A stretch of 49,875 bases of DNA from an uncultured Alphaproteobacteria bacterium (GTDB lineage: Bacteria; Pseudomonadota; Alphaproteobacteria; RF32; CAG-239): contig CALXRQ010000010.1 in assembly GCA_944390895.1 (NCBI GenBank), forward strand, positions 1-49,875. Direction: 5' to 3'. The position numbers and the translations under genes were made by a program. Shown piece by piece: positions 40,065-46,655 of this stretch (positions within the stretch are counted from its first letter, which is position 1; each line of letters opens with the position of its first letter). The notes beneath the pieces were generated by a model. It had not been told where the DNA came from. It searched no databases and worked only from the letters and a program-made list of their open reading frames with translations.

Positions 40065-41408
40065 ATGGCTGACAAAATATACCGCTGCATAGGCATTATG
40101 ACCGGCAACTCGCTCGACGCCGTAGACGCCGTTTTGACCGAATTTCGCGGCAATGCCATGCAGGACGTCTGCGGCCACAGCAAAACCATCCCCACCGCTC
40201 TCAGCAACAGTTTCCGGCAGCTTAAATTTATGCTTTCGCAAAACGGCTGCGACATCCGGAGCATTGCCGAAGATTCCGAGTTCAATTTCAAGAAGCTCCA
40301 TGATCAATATGTTTCTCTCGTCGCCCAAACGGTGGAAGAAATGCTCAAAGACAATCATATCGCCAAAGACAGCATTGACCTCATCGGTTTTCACGGACAA
40401 ACCTGCGCTCACTGCCCGCCCTCCATTGCGCAAAGCCGCGACCCGGGACAGATTTACACCCTGCAGATCGGCAGCGGCCAGATGCTGGCCGACCTGACCG
40501 GCATTCCGGTTGCTTTTGACTTTCGCTCCGACGATTTAATGAACCTCGGCGAAGCCGCGCCGCTGGCGCCCGTGCACAATCAGCACATCACCAGAGACCT
40601 CCAGCACAAAGACGTTTTTCCGGTCGCTTTCTGCAACGGCGGCAACACCGGAAACGTTGCCGTTATATCCAAAGACAAAATCACCGGCACCGAAACCGTT
40701 ATGGGCTGGGACGTCGGCCCTTTCAACCACTTTATTGATATGCTGATGCGCGAAGAGAAAGGAATCCCCTGCGATTTGGACGGCGAAACCGGGAAACGGG
40801 GAAAAATAAACTACCGGCTTTTGCGCAGTCTCTTTGAAAAGGCCGTCCAGACCCACAATCGCGAAAACTTTATCATGATGCCCCCGCCCAAATCTTCAGA
40901 TCCCGGATGGTACAGGGCCATTCCCGAACTCTTTGACGCAGATATCAGTCTGGAAGACCGGGTTCGCACCGCCGAATTTTTCAGCGCCTATATTTTTGCC
41001 TATAATCTCAGCCTAATTCCCGAACATCTCGACTTTCCCAAATATTTTCTGGTCTTCGGCGGCGGTTGGCTTAATCCGATCGTTTTAAGTGACTTCAAAA
41101 ACCTTCTGGCCGGAAAAGCCGAAGTATTGCCCGAACATCAGGAGGTTTTTAACAAAATATTCAATCCTGCCCCGATTGTCGAATGGTCCGACCGTTACGG
41201 CTACAACGGCAAATATATGGAAGCCAGAATTTTTGCCGATATGGCCAAATGCAAACTTACCGGAGAACCTTTCTCTTTTCCCGAAACCACCGGCTGCCTG
41301 AAACCCACAATCGGCGGAATTATTGCCAAACCCGGCGGCAAAAACAAACAGCTTTGGTCACGTGCGGCTCCCGGCTGGTCCGAAAAAAGCGGTACCGGAC
41401 ATAATTAA
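40065..41408 (+). CDS. anmK: Anhydro-N-acetylmuramic acid kinase, long variant
   Basis: AnmK opens and phosphorylates 1,6-anhydro-MurNAc to MurNAc 6-phosphate in cell-wall recycling. The ATG at 40065 has a strong GGGGAGAAGG. Motifs include IGIMTGNSLDAVDAVLTEF (phosphate loop), IGFHGQT, GSGQMLADLTGIPVAFDFRS, NTGNVAVI, GWDVGPFNHFIDM and FGGGWLNP. The 447 residues are some 70 longer than the usual 370-380; the extra length appears to be spread in the C-terminal half. It converges on nusG and interrupts the nusG-rplK linkage. Confidence 0.88.
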   Translation: MADKIYRCIGIMTGNSLDAVDAVLTEFRGNAMQDVCGHSKTIPTALSNSFRQLKFMLSQNGCDIRSIAEDSEFNFKKLHDQYVSLVAQTVEEMLKDNHIAKDSIDLIGFHGQTCAHCPPSIAQSRDPGQIYTLQIGSGQMLADLTGIPVAFDFRSDDLMNLGEAAPLAPVHNQHITRDLQHKDVFPVAFCNGGNTGNVAVISKDKITGTETVMGWDVGPFNHFIDMLMREEKGIPCDLDGETGKRGKINYRLLRSLFEKAVQTHNRENFIMMPPPKSSDPGWYRAIPELFDADISLEDRVRTAEFFSAYIFAYNLSLIPEHLDFPKYFLVFGGGWLNPIVLSDFKNLLAGKAEVLPEHQEVFNKIFNPAPIVEWSDRYGYNGKYMEARIFADMAKCKLTGEPFSFPETTGCLKPTIGGIIAKPGGKNKQLWSRAAPGWSEKSGTGHN

Positions 41409-41461
41409 ACCCCAGACACCGCTTCCGGCGCTGGGGTCTGACAGAACTCAGATACGATATT

Positions 41462-41992
41462 CTAAACTTTTTCAACCTGGCTGAATTCAAGCTCAACCGG
41501 CGTTGAACGACCGAAAATGGAAACCGAAACCTTAAGACGGCCTTTTTCGGCGTCAACCTCTTCTACCAAGCCGACAAAAGACGCAAACGGACCATCGTTG
41601 ACACGAACCTGCTCGCCGACCTCATAATCGACCACAGTCTGCGGACGCTCAATGCCTTCCTGCATCTGCGTAATAATTCTCTGCGCTTCAGCTTCCGTAA
41701 TCGGAAACGGCTTGTTGCGGCTGCCCAAAAAGTTGGTGACTTTGGGATTGTTTTTAATCAGATGCCAAGCATCGTCGGTCATAATCATCTTAACCAGAAT
41801 ATATCCGGGAAAGAACTTGCGTTCGGTATTGACTCTCGTACCTTTCTTAACTTCAACGACTTCCTCGGTCGGAACCAGAATATCAAAGATTTTGTCGTCC
41901 ATTTTTTTCAGAACGGCCTGTTCTTTAATTGACTCCGCAACTTTTTTCTCCGAACCGGAGTGTACATTTACGACATACCAACGAGCATCCAT
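41462..41992 (-). CDS. nusG: Transcription termination/antitermination factor NusG
   Basis: I start at the ATG at 41992 ([20 protein letters not shown]), with GGGGA inside the end of secE as its ribosome binding site. The 176-residue protein has the NGN domain (about 1-115, including [20 protein letters not shown]) and a C-terminal KOW domain ([20 protein letters not shown]). NusG binds the RNA polymerase clamp and couples to Rho or to S10. It is four bases after secE. Confidence 0.97.
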   Translation of the reverse strand: MDARWYVVNVHSGSEKKVAESIKEQAVLKKMDDKIFDILVPTEEVVEVKKGTRVNTERKFFPGYILVKMIMTDDAWHLIKNNPKVTNFLGSRNKPFPITEAEAQRIITQMQEGIERPQTVVDYEVGEQVRVNDGPFASFVGLVEEVDAEKGRLKVSVSIFGRSTPVELEFSQVEKV

Positions 41993-41996
41993 GGAA

Positions 41997-42194
41997 CTAT
42001 TCCCCAATACCTAAAATTGACTTAACGATCCAACCCAGAATCTGATCAACGAAAAAGAAAAATGCCGAAGCAATTGCAACAATGATAATGACCATTATTG
42101 AGGTTCTGATAACTTCGTTTTTTGTCGGCCAGGTAACCTTTTTGACTTCCTGCTTTACCTGACGGAAAAATTGCAACGGGCTTACTTTTGCCAT
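41997..42194 (-). CDS. secE: Preprotein translocase subunit SecE
   Basis: The 65-residue protein ([20 protein letters not shown], then [20 protein letters not shown]) has the amphipathic SecE helix with TWPTKNEV, then one membrane helix (about 30-58). SecE clamps the SecY channel. It is normally just downstream of tRNA-Trp; here 3.6 kb of accessory DNA separates them. I see only weak promoter candidates in the 295-base gap upstream. Confidence 0.96.
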   Translation of the reverse strand: MAKVSPLQFFRQVKQEVKKVTWPTKNEVIRTSIMVIIIVAIASAFFFFVDQILGWIVKSILGIGE

Positions 42195-42427
42195 GGGTTA
42201 AACCATCCTATTTTTACAAATTAAAACTCTGCTGATCGTTTGACAATGACGCCCTCCTGCCCTGAAAAAAAGCAGATACAGGCCGACAATCGCGTCAAAA
42301 CCGACCGATTTAACGGAAACATAAACTATAATTTGCCACAATGCAACATAATTTTTAGACTTTGCCGAATTTTAAACAACACCAGAGAGAACCGCCTTCG
42401 ACAAATTGTTCTTCCCGCCAAACCCCG

Positions 42428-42456
42428 TTGTATTTTTTCTTTTTTTACATTATAAT
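42428..42456 (+). promoter_or_regulatory. Strong promoter at the start of the accessory region
   Basis: TTGTAT (42428-42433) and TATAAT (42451-42456) are 17 bases apart. It reads into a 26-codon ORF and then the 178-residue protein gene. The rest of the secE-side gap (42195-42427) shows no gene. Confidence 0.65.
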
Positions 42457-42489
42457 GATAAACGGAAGAAACTTCTTAAGTGAGGCTAA

Positions 42490-42570
42490 ATGGTTGATCT
42501 GGACAAACTCCGTGGTACGGCCGCAGACATTGTCAAACAAACTCTGGCCGCAAAACAGGCTGCCAAATAG
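42490..42570 (+). CDS. Possible 26-aa microprotein or leader peptide
   Basis: ATG at 42490 is preceded by GAGG at five bases and opens a complete 26-codon frame, beginning MVDLDKLRGTAADIVKQTL and ending AAKQAAK. It would be one amphipathic, basic helix. The GC-rich codons look native, unlike the AT-rich gene 38 bases downstream. It may be a real small protein, a leader peptide, or the start of a gene truncated by insertion. Confidence 0.45.
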   Translation: MVDLDKLRGTAADIVKQTLAAKQAAK

Positions 42571-42608
42571 GTATAATCATTATATACAAAATTTCAGGAA
42601 ATATTAAA

Positions 42609-43145
42609 ATGGCAAAACTGTACCACTACATCACCAAAGGAAACACAGCTCTAACAGAAGGGATATTATCTTTTGCAAAAAATCCTAATGCCGATTTAAG
42701 CTACTACTACAGACGCACCGGCGGCGAAACAACCCATTCTGGAATTGTCAAATGGATGGAAAATTGTTTTGAGGGACGCAGCCGTGCCATTCGCGGTTTT
42801 TCCGAGCCCATTCAATGGACTGAAAAAAGCATCAATATGTTCAAACCTTTTATTGAGAACGCGGACTTGTTTTCCATTGATTTAGATACGTTACAAAACG
42901 ACGGTTTAATTGAAGCCGTCTATGTAAGTCCGGCAATAAAACCAAATTTAGATAAAGATTTTCCGCAAGATGTTGATGAACGTTTGGTAAAATTAACTTC
43001 AATTAGTGATATTGACACTTCTCCGGTAGACTGGTCTGTTTGCGATGAAAAATTAGGCTTACGTTTTTCTGTCATTCCATACTATCTGATTGTCATTAAA
43101 GGCGGTATAATTCCACCCCAATACATTACCCTAGAAGCAAAATAA
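42609..43145 (+). CDS. Uncharacterised 178-aa protein
   Basis: The family is not recognised. The N terminus MAKLYHYITKGNTALTEGIL, followed by SYYYRRTGGETTHSGIVKW and GRSRAIRGFSEPI, recalls proteins that begin with an LYHYT-type motif, including ADP-ribosyltransferase-like folds. I do not claim that function. AGGA precedes the start. It lies between secE and the first module boundary at 43.18 kb, so it is outside the repeat-bounded modules. It ends before a terminator hairpin that is part of the core repeat. Confidence 0.6.
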   Translation: MAKLYHYITKGNTALTEGILSFAKNPNADLSYYYRRTGGETTHSGIVKWMENCFEGRSRAIRGFSEPIQWTEKSINMFKPFIENADLFSIDLDTLQNDGLIEAVYVSPAIKPNLDKDFPQDVDERLVKLTSISDIDTSPVDWSVCDEKLGLRFSVIPYYLIVIKGGIIPPQYITLEAK

Positions 43146-43175
43146 TCCCCAAAATGCTCAATATATAATAAAAAA

Positions 43176-43222
43176 AAAGACGCTTTTCAGCGTCTTTATC
43201 TTGAGTGGCAGGGGCAGTAAGA
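43176..43222. repeat. Distal attachment-like repeat with tRNA-Trp 3' fragment
   Basis: These 47 bases match 45803-45849 at 45 positions. They comprise a GACGCT/AGCGTC hairpin terminator, TTTATCTTGA, and TGGCAGGGGCAGTAAGA (43206-43222), which equals the tRNA-Trp 3' end including its CCA. It is interpreted as the displaced original end of the tRNA gene. Confidence 0.75.
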
Positions 43223-43306
43223 CAATGCACGGACTACTATCTTATAAACAAAAAAGATAAAAAAATATTTTGCACAACTATTGCTTTTATTAAAACTGTT
43301 TACCTA

Positions 43307-43329
43307 TATAATAATTGATAGCGCTATCA
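43307..43329 (+). promoter_or_regulatory. Module 1 promoter -10 box with perfect operator palindrome
   Basis: TATAAT (43307-43312) is followed at once by the perfect 14-bp palindrome TGATAGCGCTATCA (43316-43329). A repressor bound there would block initiation. The AGCGCT centre is common in LacI-type operators. The -35 box is weak (TTGCTT, 20 bases away). Confidence 0.5.
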
Positions 43330-43360
43330 TTATGTTTAACTATTAAAAAAGGATATTCAA

Positions 43361-43654
43361 ATGGCTAAAAAATTATCAACATCAACAAAAGCGGCATCTC
43401 GTTATAATAATGATTGTTCCGCTAAAGGAATTGTGTCAAATTTTTTAAAAATCAGAAAAGATGCTGCAGTTCCTAAAACATTAACAACTGGAAATAAGAT
43501 GTTAGATTATGTCTTACAATCAAGAGCAGCCAGTAAAGCACCTTATGTTGGTTATGGGATAAAAGCCATTAATACTTCACCCCAAGTTGGGACTCATGTT
43601 GCGCACGGTATTAACGCTTATAACGAAAGTTGTCGTTCCCGTAAGAAAAAATAA
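43361..43654 (+). CDS. Module 1 cargo: small basic protein, 97 aa
   Basis: I do not recognise this protein. It is basic (K/R-rich at both ends: MAKKLSTSTKAASRYNNDCS at the start, ESCRSRKKK at the end) and glycine-poor, with no signal peptide or membrane helix. It could bind nucleic acid or act as a small toxin or antitoxin; neither is shown. AAAAGGA lies before the start, and an operator palindrome sits upstream. The next gene follows after 56 bases. Confidence 0.6.
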   Translation: MAKKLSTSTKAASRYNNDCSAKGIVSNFLKIRKDAAVPKTLTTGNKMLDYVLQSRAASKAPYVGYGIKAINTSPQVGTHVAHGINAYNESCRSRKKK

Positions 43655-43710
43655 AGAAATAAATATTATTATAAATTAACTTACCAATTTGGAAACAAGG
43701 AGTAAAAACA

Positions 43711-44103
43711 ATGAAATTATGGTCAAAAGAAGCTTTAGTTTTAGGCGGAATATACGGTGTTTTAGAAACTCCTTTTTCCTTTTTAGGGCTTGAAAACACT
43801 ACTGATATCTTATTTGTATTATTTATCCTCGGTATGTTTATGCTGTGTTTTAACAAAATGCCAAAGTTTTTATCAAATTTTATATCAAACTACCCCAAAA
43901 CATCATATTACTTATGTGCTATCGGTTGGATACCATACTTTATGTTTATTGTGTTCGTTATGCTAATTGGAAGTGGATATATTATAGATTACTCTGATAC
44001 TACAGTAGAATACAGTATGAATGTTATGTCTTATCCATACACAACAATTTATTTGGCAACTGCCTCCCTAATTATCGCCTTTATCAGAAAAACAAATAAA
44101 TAA
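43711..44103 (+). CDS. Module 1 cargo: small integral membrane protein, 130 aa
   Basis: The protein is very hydrophobic, with about four membrane segments (near residues 8-25, 27-45, 63-87 and 105-125). No family is recognised. AAGGAG precedes the start. Small membrane proteins paired with a soluble partner occur in many phage-defence and toxin cassettes, but this is only context. It ends 24 bases before the module's 130-bp right-end repeat. Confidence 0.62.
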   Translation: MKLWSKEALVLGGIYGVLETPFSFLGLENTTDILFVLFILGMFMLCFNKMPKFLSNFISNYPKTSYYLCAIGWIPYFMFIVFVMLIGSGYIIDYSDTTVEYSMNVMSYPYTTIYLATASLIIAFIRKTNK

Positions 44104-44126
44104 GTGTTGTTTTAACTTGTAAATCT

Positions 44127-44256
44127 GTTAACTAACATATCCCGAAATCCGATAGGATTCAAACCGCGTTAAATGCCTGTAAAATAAAGGATTTCACCTG
44201 GGATAGTCCGTGTAACCAGCGGGAAATGGCCTCATTTGGCACACCTCACACGGACT
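44127..44256. repeat. 130-bp module right-end repeat, copy 1
   Basis: This aligns without gaps to 45646-45775, with about 15 mismatches by eye (88 percent identity). It contains TAGTCCGTG (44204-44212) and CACGGACT (44249-44256) as an inverted pair, matching the CACGGACTAC at each module's left end. Confidence 0.8.
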
Positions 44257-44280
44257 TACTTAAGTGCTTGATATATAAAG

Positions 44281-44320
44281 GGAAAACCGCCCTTTCGGAC
44301 GGTTTATCTTGAGTGGCAGG
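44281..44320. repeat. Internal hairpin plus 18-bp core site between modules
   Basis: The AAACCG/CGGTTT hairpin is followed by TTTATCTTGAGTGGCAGG (44303-44320), identical to 43195-43212. The tRNA-like bases beyond it have diverged, as expected for a junction between tandem elements. Confidence 0.7.
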
Positions 44321-44345
44321 ACACATAGTGCAATCCACGGACTAC

Positions 44346-45473
44346 CTATTTTAGATCAGCAAATGCTTTTTTATAACATTCAAGCAAAAACTCATCTATA
44401 TCCTTATATTCCCCCTCTCTGCACTGTATTTCCTTATTTATAGATGGAAAAGAAAAAGTTTTGGTTCCATCAGAATTTTCTACTACTGCAAAAAGTTTTC
44501 CGCTTCTCTCCTTTTTATAAAAAACAACAAAAGTTGTTTTATAATCTCTCCACTCAACTTTATTCAATCCTTGATACAATTCATCTGTATCAATAAGAAA
44601 AGCTAAACGCTGCTTAGCATAATTATAAATACATATTTCTTCTTCAGTTGTAACAATATCTGACTGTTGAATTGAGTGGACAGGGGATGGTTCTGCCACA
44701 TCTTCCTTTTTTTCCTCAATCTTGACCAAGCGTTTATCCGTTAGCCCCACACGGTCTAAAATTCTCTTATCAATAAATCCCTTAAACGCAGACTTGACAA
44801 TTTCAGTATTTTCATCAAGGACTCTACGAGTTATTTTTTGACTAATACCTTCAGAATTTTTAAGAAGATAACCGATAAAATCATCTGAAGGATTTTCAAG
44901 ATTTTTCTCTAAAAAATTTATAATTGAAGAAAATATAAGTTTTTTCTTGGCTTCTGCACCAACATTATCTGGATCAAATTCATTTTTAGCAAATGTCAAA
45001 ATAGCTTTGACCTGCTCATTATCTATCCTACCTTTAGCAAACTCATCAAAGTTGAAGCGTAAAAACGGCTCTTCATCCATCATATTTGGAGAATCACAAT
45101 CTGCAAAAAACTCGTAAATAATACCGTCTGTCAAAACGCCTAATTTTACACTTTTACAAGCGTTAAAATAACTTCTAAGTTGGCCTCTATCCGCTTTATC
45201 AACTGTTTGCTTGCATTCAATAGCCATAACAGCTTCTCCATTACGAAGAATTGCATAATCAACCCGATTTTTATATTTATCAGAAAAATCTGCTGAATGC
45301 TCTGGATTAACTTCATTGACATCAAACACATCATACCCAAGCAATGAAATAAACGGCAATATCATTCCTTGTTTACAAGCTTCTTCACTTGCACAACTTG
45401 GCTTACGACGTAGACACATTTCAGCGTGTCTTACTAATTTATCTCTAAAAATTTTAATCTCATCTTCCGTCAT
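44346..45473 (-). CDS. Module 2 cargo: HsdR N-terminal-like PD-(D/E)xK protein
   Basis: The 375-residue protein has a nuclease-like core in its first 170 residues. LPFISLLGYDVFDVNEVNPE is followed by NRVDYAIL (D72) and AVMAIECKQ (E86-C87-K88), a PD-(D/E)xK arrangement as in type I restriction enzyme R-subunit N-domains. There is no helicase motor and no modification or specificity subunit nearby. The C-terminal half carries a charged linker and an unknown domain (about 285-375). I start at the ATG at 45473, with GGGA upstream. A promoter lies at 45509-45537. It may act in defence or in nucleic-acid degradation. Confidence 0.72.
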   Translation of the reverse strand: MTEDEIKIFRDKLVRHAEMCLRRKPSCASEEACKQGMILPFISLLGYDVFDVNEVNPEHSADFSDKYKNRVDYAILRNGEAVMAIECKQTVDKADRGQLRSYFNACKSVKLGVLTDGIIYEFFADCDSPNMMDEEPFLRFNFDEFAKGRIDNEQVKAILTFAKNEFDPDNVGAEAKKKLIFSSIINFLEKNLENPSDDFIGYLLKNSEGISQKITRRVLDENTEIVKSAFKGFIDKRILDRVGLTDKRLVKIEEKKEDVAEPSPVHSIQQSDIVTTEEEICIYNYAKQRLAFLIDTDELYQGLNKVEWRDYKTTFVVFYKKERSGKLFAVVENSDGTKTFSFPSINKEIQCREGEYKDIDEFLLECYKKAFADLK

Positions 45474-45508
45474 TTTAAATATTCCCGATACCATTAAAAG
45501 TTTTATTC

Positions 45509-45537
45509 ACAATATCTATTAAATTTTATAAAGTCAA
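45509..45537 (-). promoter_or_regulatory. Promoter of the module 2 nuclease-like gene
   Basis: On the minus strand TTGACT (45537-45532) and TATTGT (45514-45509) are 17 bases apart, 36 bases before the chosen start. Confidence 0.55.
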
Positions 45538-45645
45538 TACAATTACTCCAATCTGATAACAAATGTGAAGCAACTCTTTATGCAAAGATAAATCGTCGTC
45601 AGCGTCAAAAACTTTTCTTTTAGGCTGGCTTCAAATCTGATTTTT

Positions 45646-45775
45646 GTTAACTAATATATCCCGAAAGGCAATAGGATTCACATCGCATTAAGTGATTGTA
45701 AAATAAAGGATTTCATCTGGGATAGTCCGTGTAACCAGCGGGAAACAGCTTCATTTGGCACGCCTCACACGGACT
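45646..45775. repeat. 130-bp module right-end repeat, copy 2
   Basis: This is the second copy of the 44127-44256 repeat, with TAGTCCGTG at 45723-45731 and CACGGACT at 45768-45775. It lies 27 bases before the core repeat that joins tRNA-Trp. Confidence 0.8.
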
Positions 45776-45802
45776 CGGTTAAGCTATTGATTTATAAAGA
45801 AA

Positions 45803-45849
45803 AAAGACGCTTTTCGGCGTCTTTATCTTGACTGGCAGGGGCAGTAAGA
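45803..45849. repeat. Proximal attachment-like repeat overlapping tRNA-Trp 3' end
   Basis: This is the partner of 43176-43222. The hairpin AAAGACGC/GCGTCTTT (45803-45825) is the tRNA terminator. Bases 45833-45849 are the tRNA 3' end itself. Confidence 0.75.
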
Positions 45850-45908
45850 TTCGAACTCACGACATTCGGTTTTGGAGACCGATGCTCTACCAACTGAGCT
45901 ATACCCCT
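45833..45908 (-). tRNA. tRNA-Trp (anticodon CCA)
   Basis: The 76-base gene folds normally. Acceptor AGGGGTA pairs with TGCCCCT, the discriminator is G and the CCA end is encoded. The D stem is GCTC/GAGC, and the anticodon stem TCGGT/ACCGA has loop CTCCAAA with anticodon CCA. The T arm is GTGAG-TTCGAAT-CTTAC. In alphaproteobacteria tRNA-Trp usually precedes secE; here accessory modules are inserted at its 3' end. Confidence 0.97.
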
Positions 45909-45923
45909 AACGAATCTTCCCGA

Positions 45924-45952
45924 TTTATATAGTATAAAAAAACATAAATCAA
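45924..45952 (-). promoter_or_regulatory. tRNA-Trp promoter
   Basis: On the minus strand TTGATT (45952-45947) and TATAAA (45929-45924) are 17 bases apart, 16 bases before the tRNA. The 190 bases upstream of it (45953-46140) show no gene. Confidence 0.7.
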
Positions 45953-46140
45953 GTATTTTTTTCAACTCCTTGCAAACATTGCGTTTGCGGCGTTTAAGCT
46001 TGCTCGTAAATTCCTCATCTAAGGAAAGAAAAACTTATTTTCATAAGCACTATCAAAACCTGATTTTTTATGCCTAAACAAATTTTCCCTTTTTTATCCC
46101 TAAACCTCTTTGGAGATACCTATTTACAATGTTTTACGGG

Positions 46141-46638
46141 GGCTTAGAGGGAAACCTCATTAGCCGCGTTAGCCTCATTAGCTTTCAGACTTTTCCGCCC
46201 CACACCAATATTTTTGCGCTCTTTTTGTTAAATGTCCACACTTATTAGGCTAACCCTTTGAAGTTGGGGATAGTTTTGCTTGCGTTAAATAAGTTCTTGA
46301 TAGGTTCGAACAATAGATTGCTTTTCAACTTTTATTGCGTTATATTTTTCTTGAACGTGGGAAACTGCGTTCTGAGTGCCTTTGGGTGCAAGAGAGCTGT
46401 CGTAAGCTCAATATTGGTGTCGGTGCTAGGATATAACATCGTCAAATTATCGGCTATTCGTAAAAGCTGATAATAAATATATCCCCGATTCATAGAGATA
46501 TGGTCGGGGAGCTTTTAGCGAATGTCCAAGAGCCATATCTTTATCTTTGAAATAGTATGGTTCTAAAGGCTAAAAGAATCATTGACACCAATATGATTTA
46601 CGAACTCTCCGACCACCTTTCAAAGGTGGTTTATCTTT
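46141..46638 (+). ncRNA. Candidate large structured RNA, about 0.5 kb
   Basis: No convincing gene lies in 45909-46655, but many strong helices do. They are GGCT/AGCC enclosing a GAGG-GAAA-CCTC hairpin (46141-46165); 46353-46357/46368-46372; and 46394-46398/46405-46409. A long-range 11-bp helix (46411-46421/46584-46594) encloses 46447-46455/46465-46473, 46482-46488/46504-46510, and 46512-46519/46569-46576, the last enclosing 46529-46537/46556-46564. A terminator hairpin (46612-46618/46624-46630, then TTATCTTT) ends it, 17 bases before the nuclease gene. All pairs were found by eye; the family is unknown. Confidence 0.6.
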
Positions 46639-46655
46639 AACTGGGGAGTGATAAA

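Larger units (their letters stand above)
43176..45849. mobile_element. Two tandem non-autonomous integrated modules at tRNA-Trp
   Basis: The element is bounded by a 47-bp direct repeat (43176-43222 and 45803-45849) whose right part duplicates the last 17 bases of tRNA-Trp. An internal copy of the 18-bp core at 44303-44320 splits it into module 1 (about 43.2-44.3 kb) and module 2 (about 44.3-45.8 kb). Each module starts with core, then 15 bases, then CACGGACTAC (43228, 44336). Each ends with a 130-bp repeat (44127-44256, 45646-45775) containing TAGTCCGTG and CACGGACT, then a hairpin and the next core. This resembles tyrosine-recombinase att sites with core and arm sites. No integrase gene is present. 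Confidence 0.7.

Noticed and set aside
41409-41440. Terminator between anmK and nusG
   Set aside because: The ACCCCAG/CTGGGGT hairpin has a large loop and no T tract on either strand, so it is left unlisted.
44346-45473. Complete restriction-modification system
   Set aside because: No methyltransferase, specificity or helicase gene is present around the HsdR-N-like protein.
43176-45849. Integron cassette array interpretation of the tandem modules
   Set aside because: The ends lack the attC core sequences and R-box layout, and the boundary is a tRNA 3' end, which fits tyrosine-integrase att sites better.
46258-46470. 70-codon open frame
   Set aside because: It starts with TTG, has no good ribosome binding site, and lies across strong RNA helices, so it is better explained as part of the structured RNA.
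46529-46564. Resemblance of a 34-base stretch to group II intron domain V (GAGCC...GGTTC, nine paired bases)
   Set aside because: The loop is not GNRA, no domain VI with bulged adenosine follows, the helix is extended by an outer stem, and no intron-encoded protein is present.
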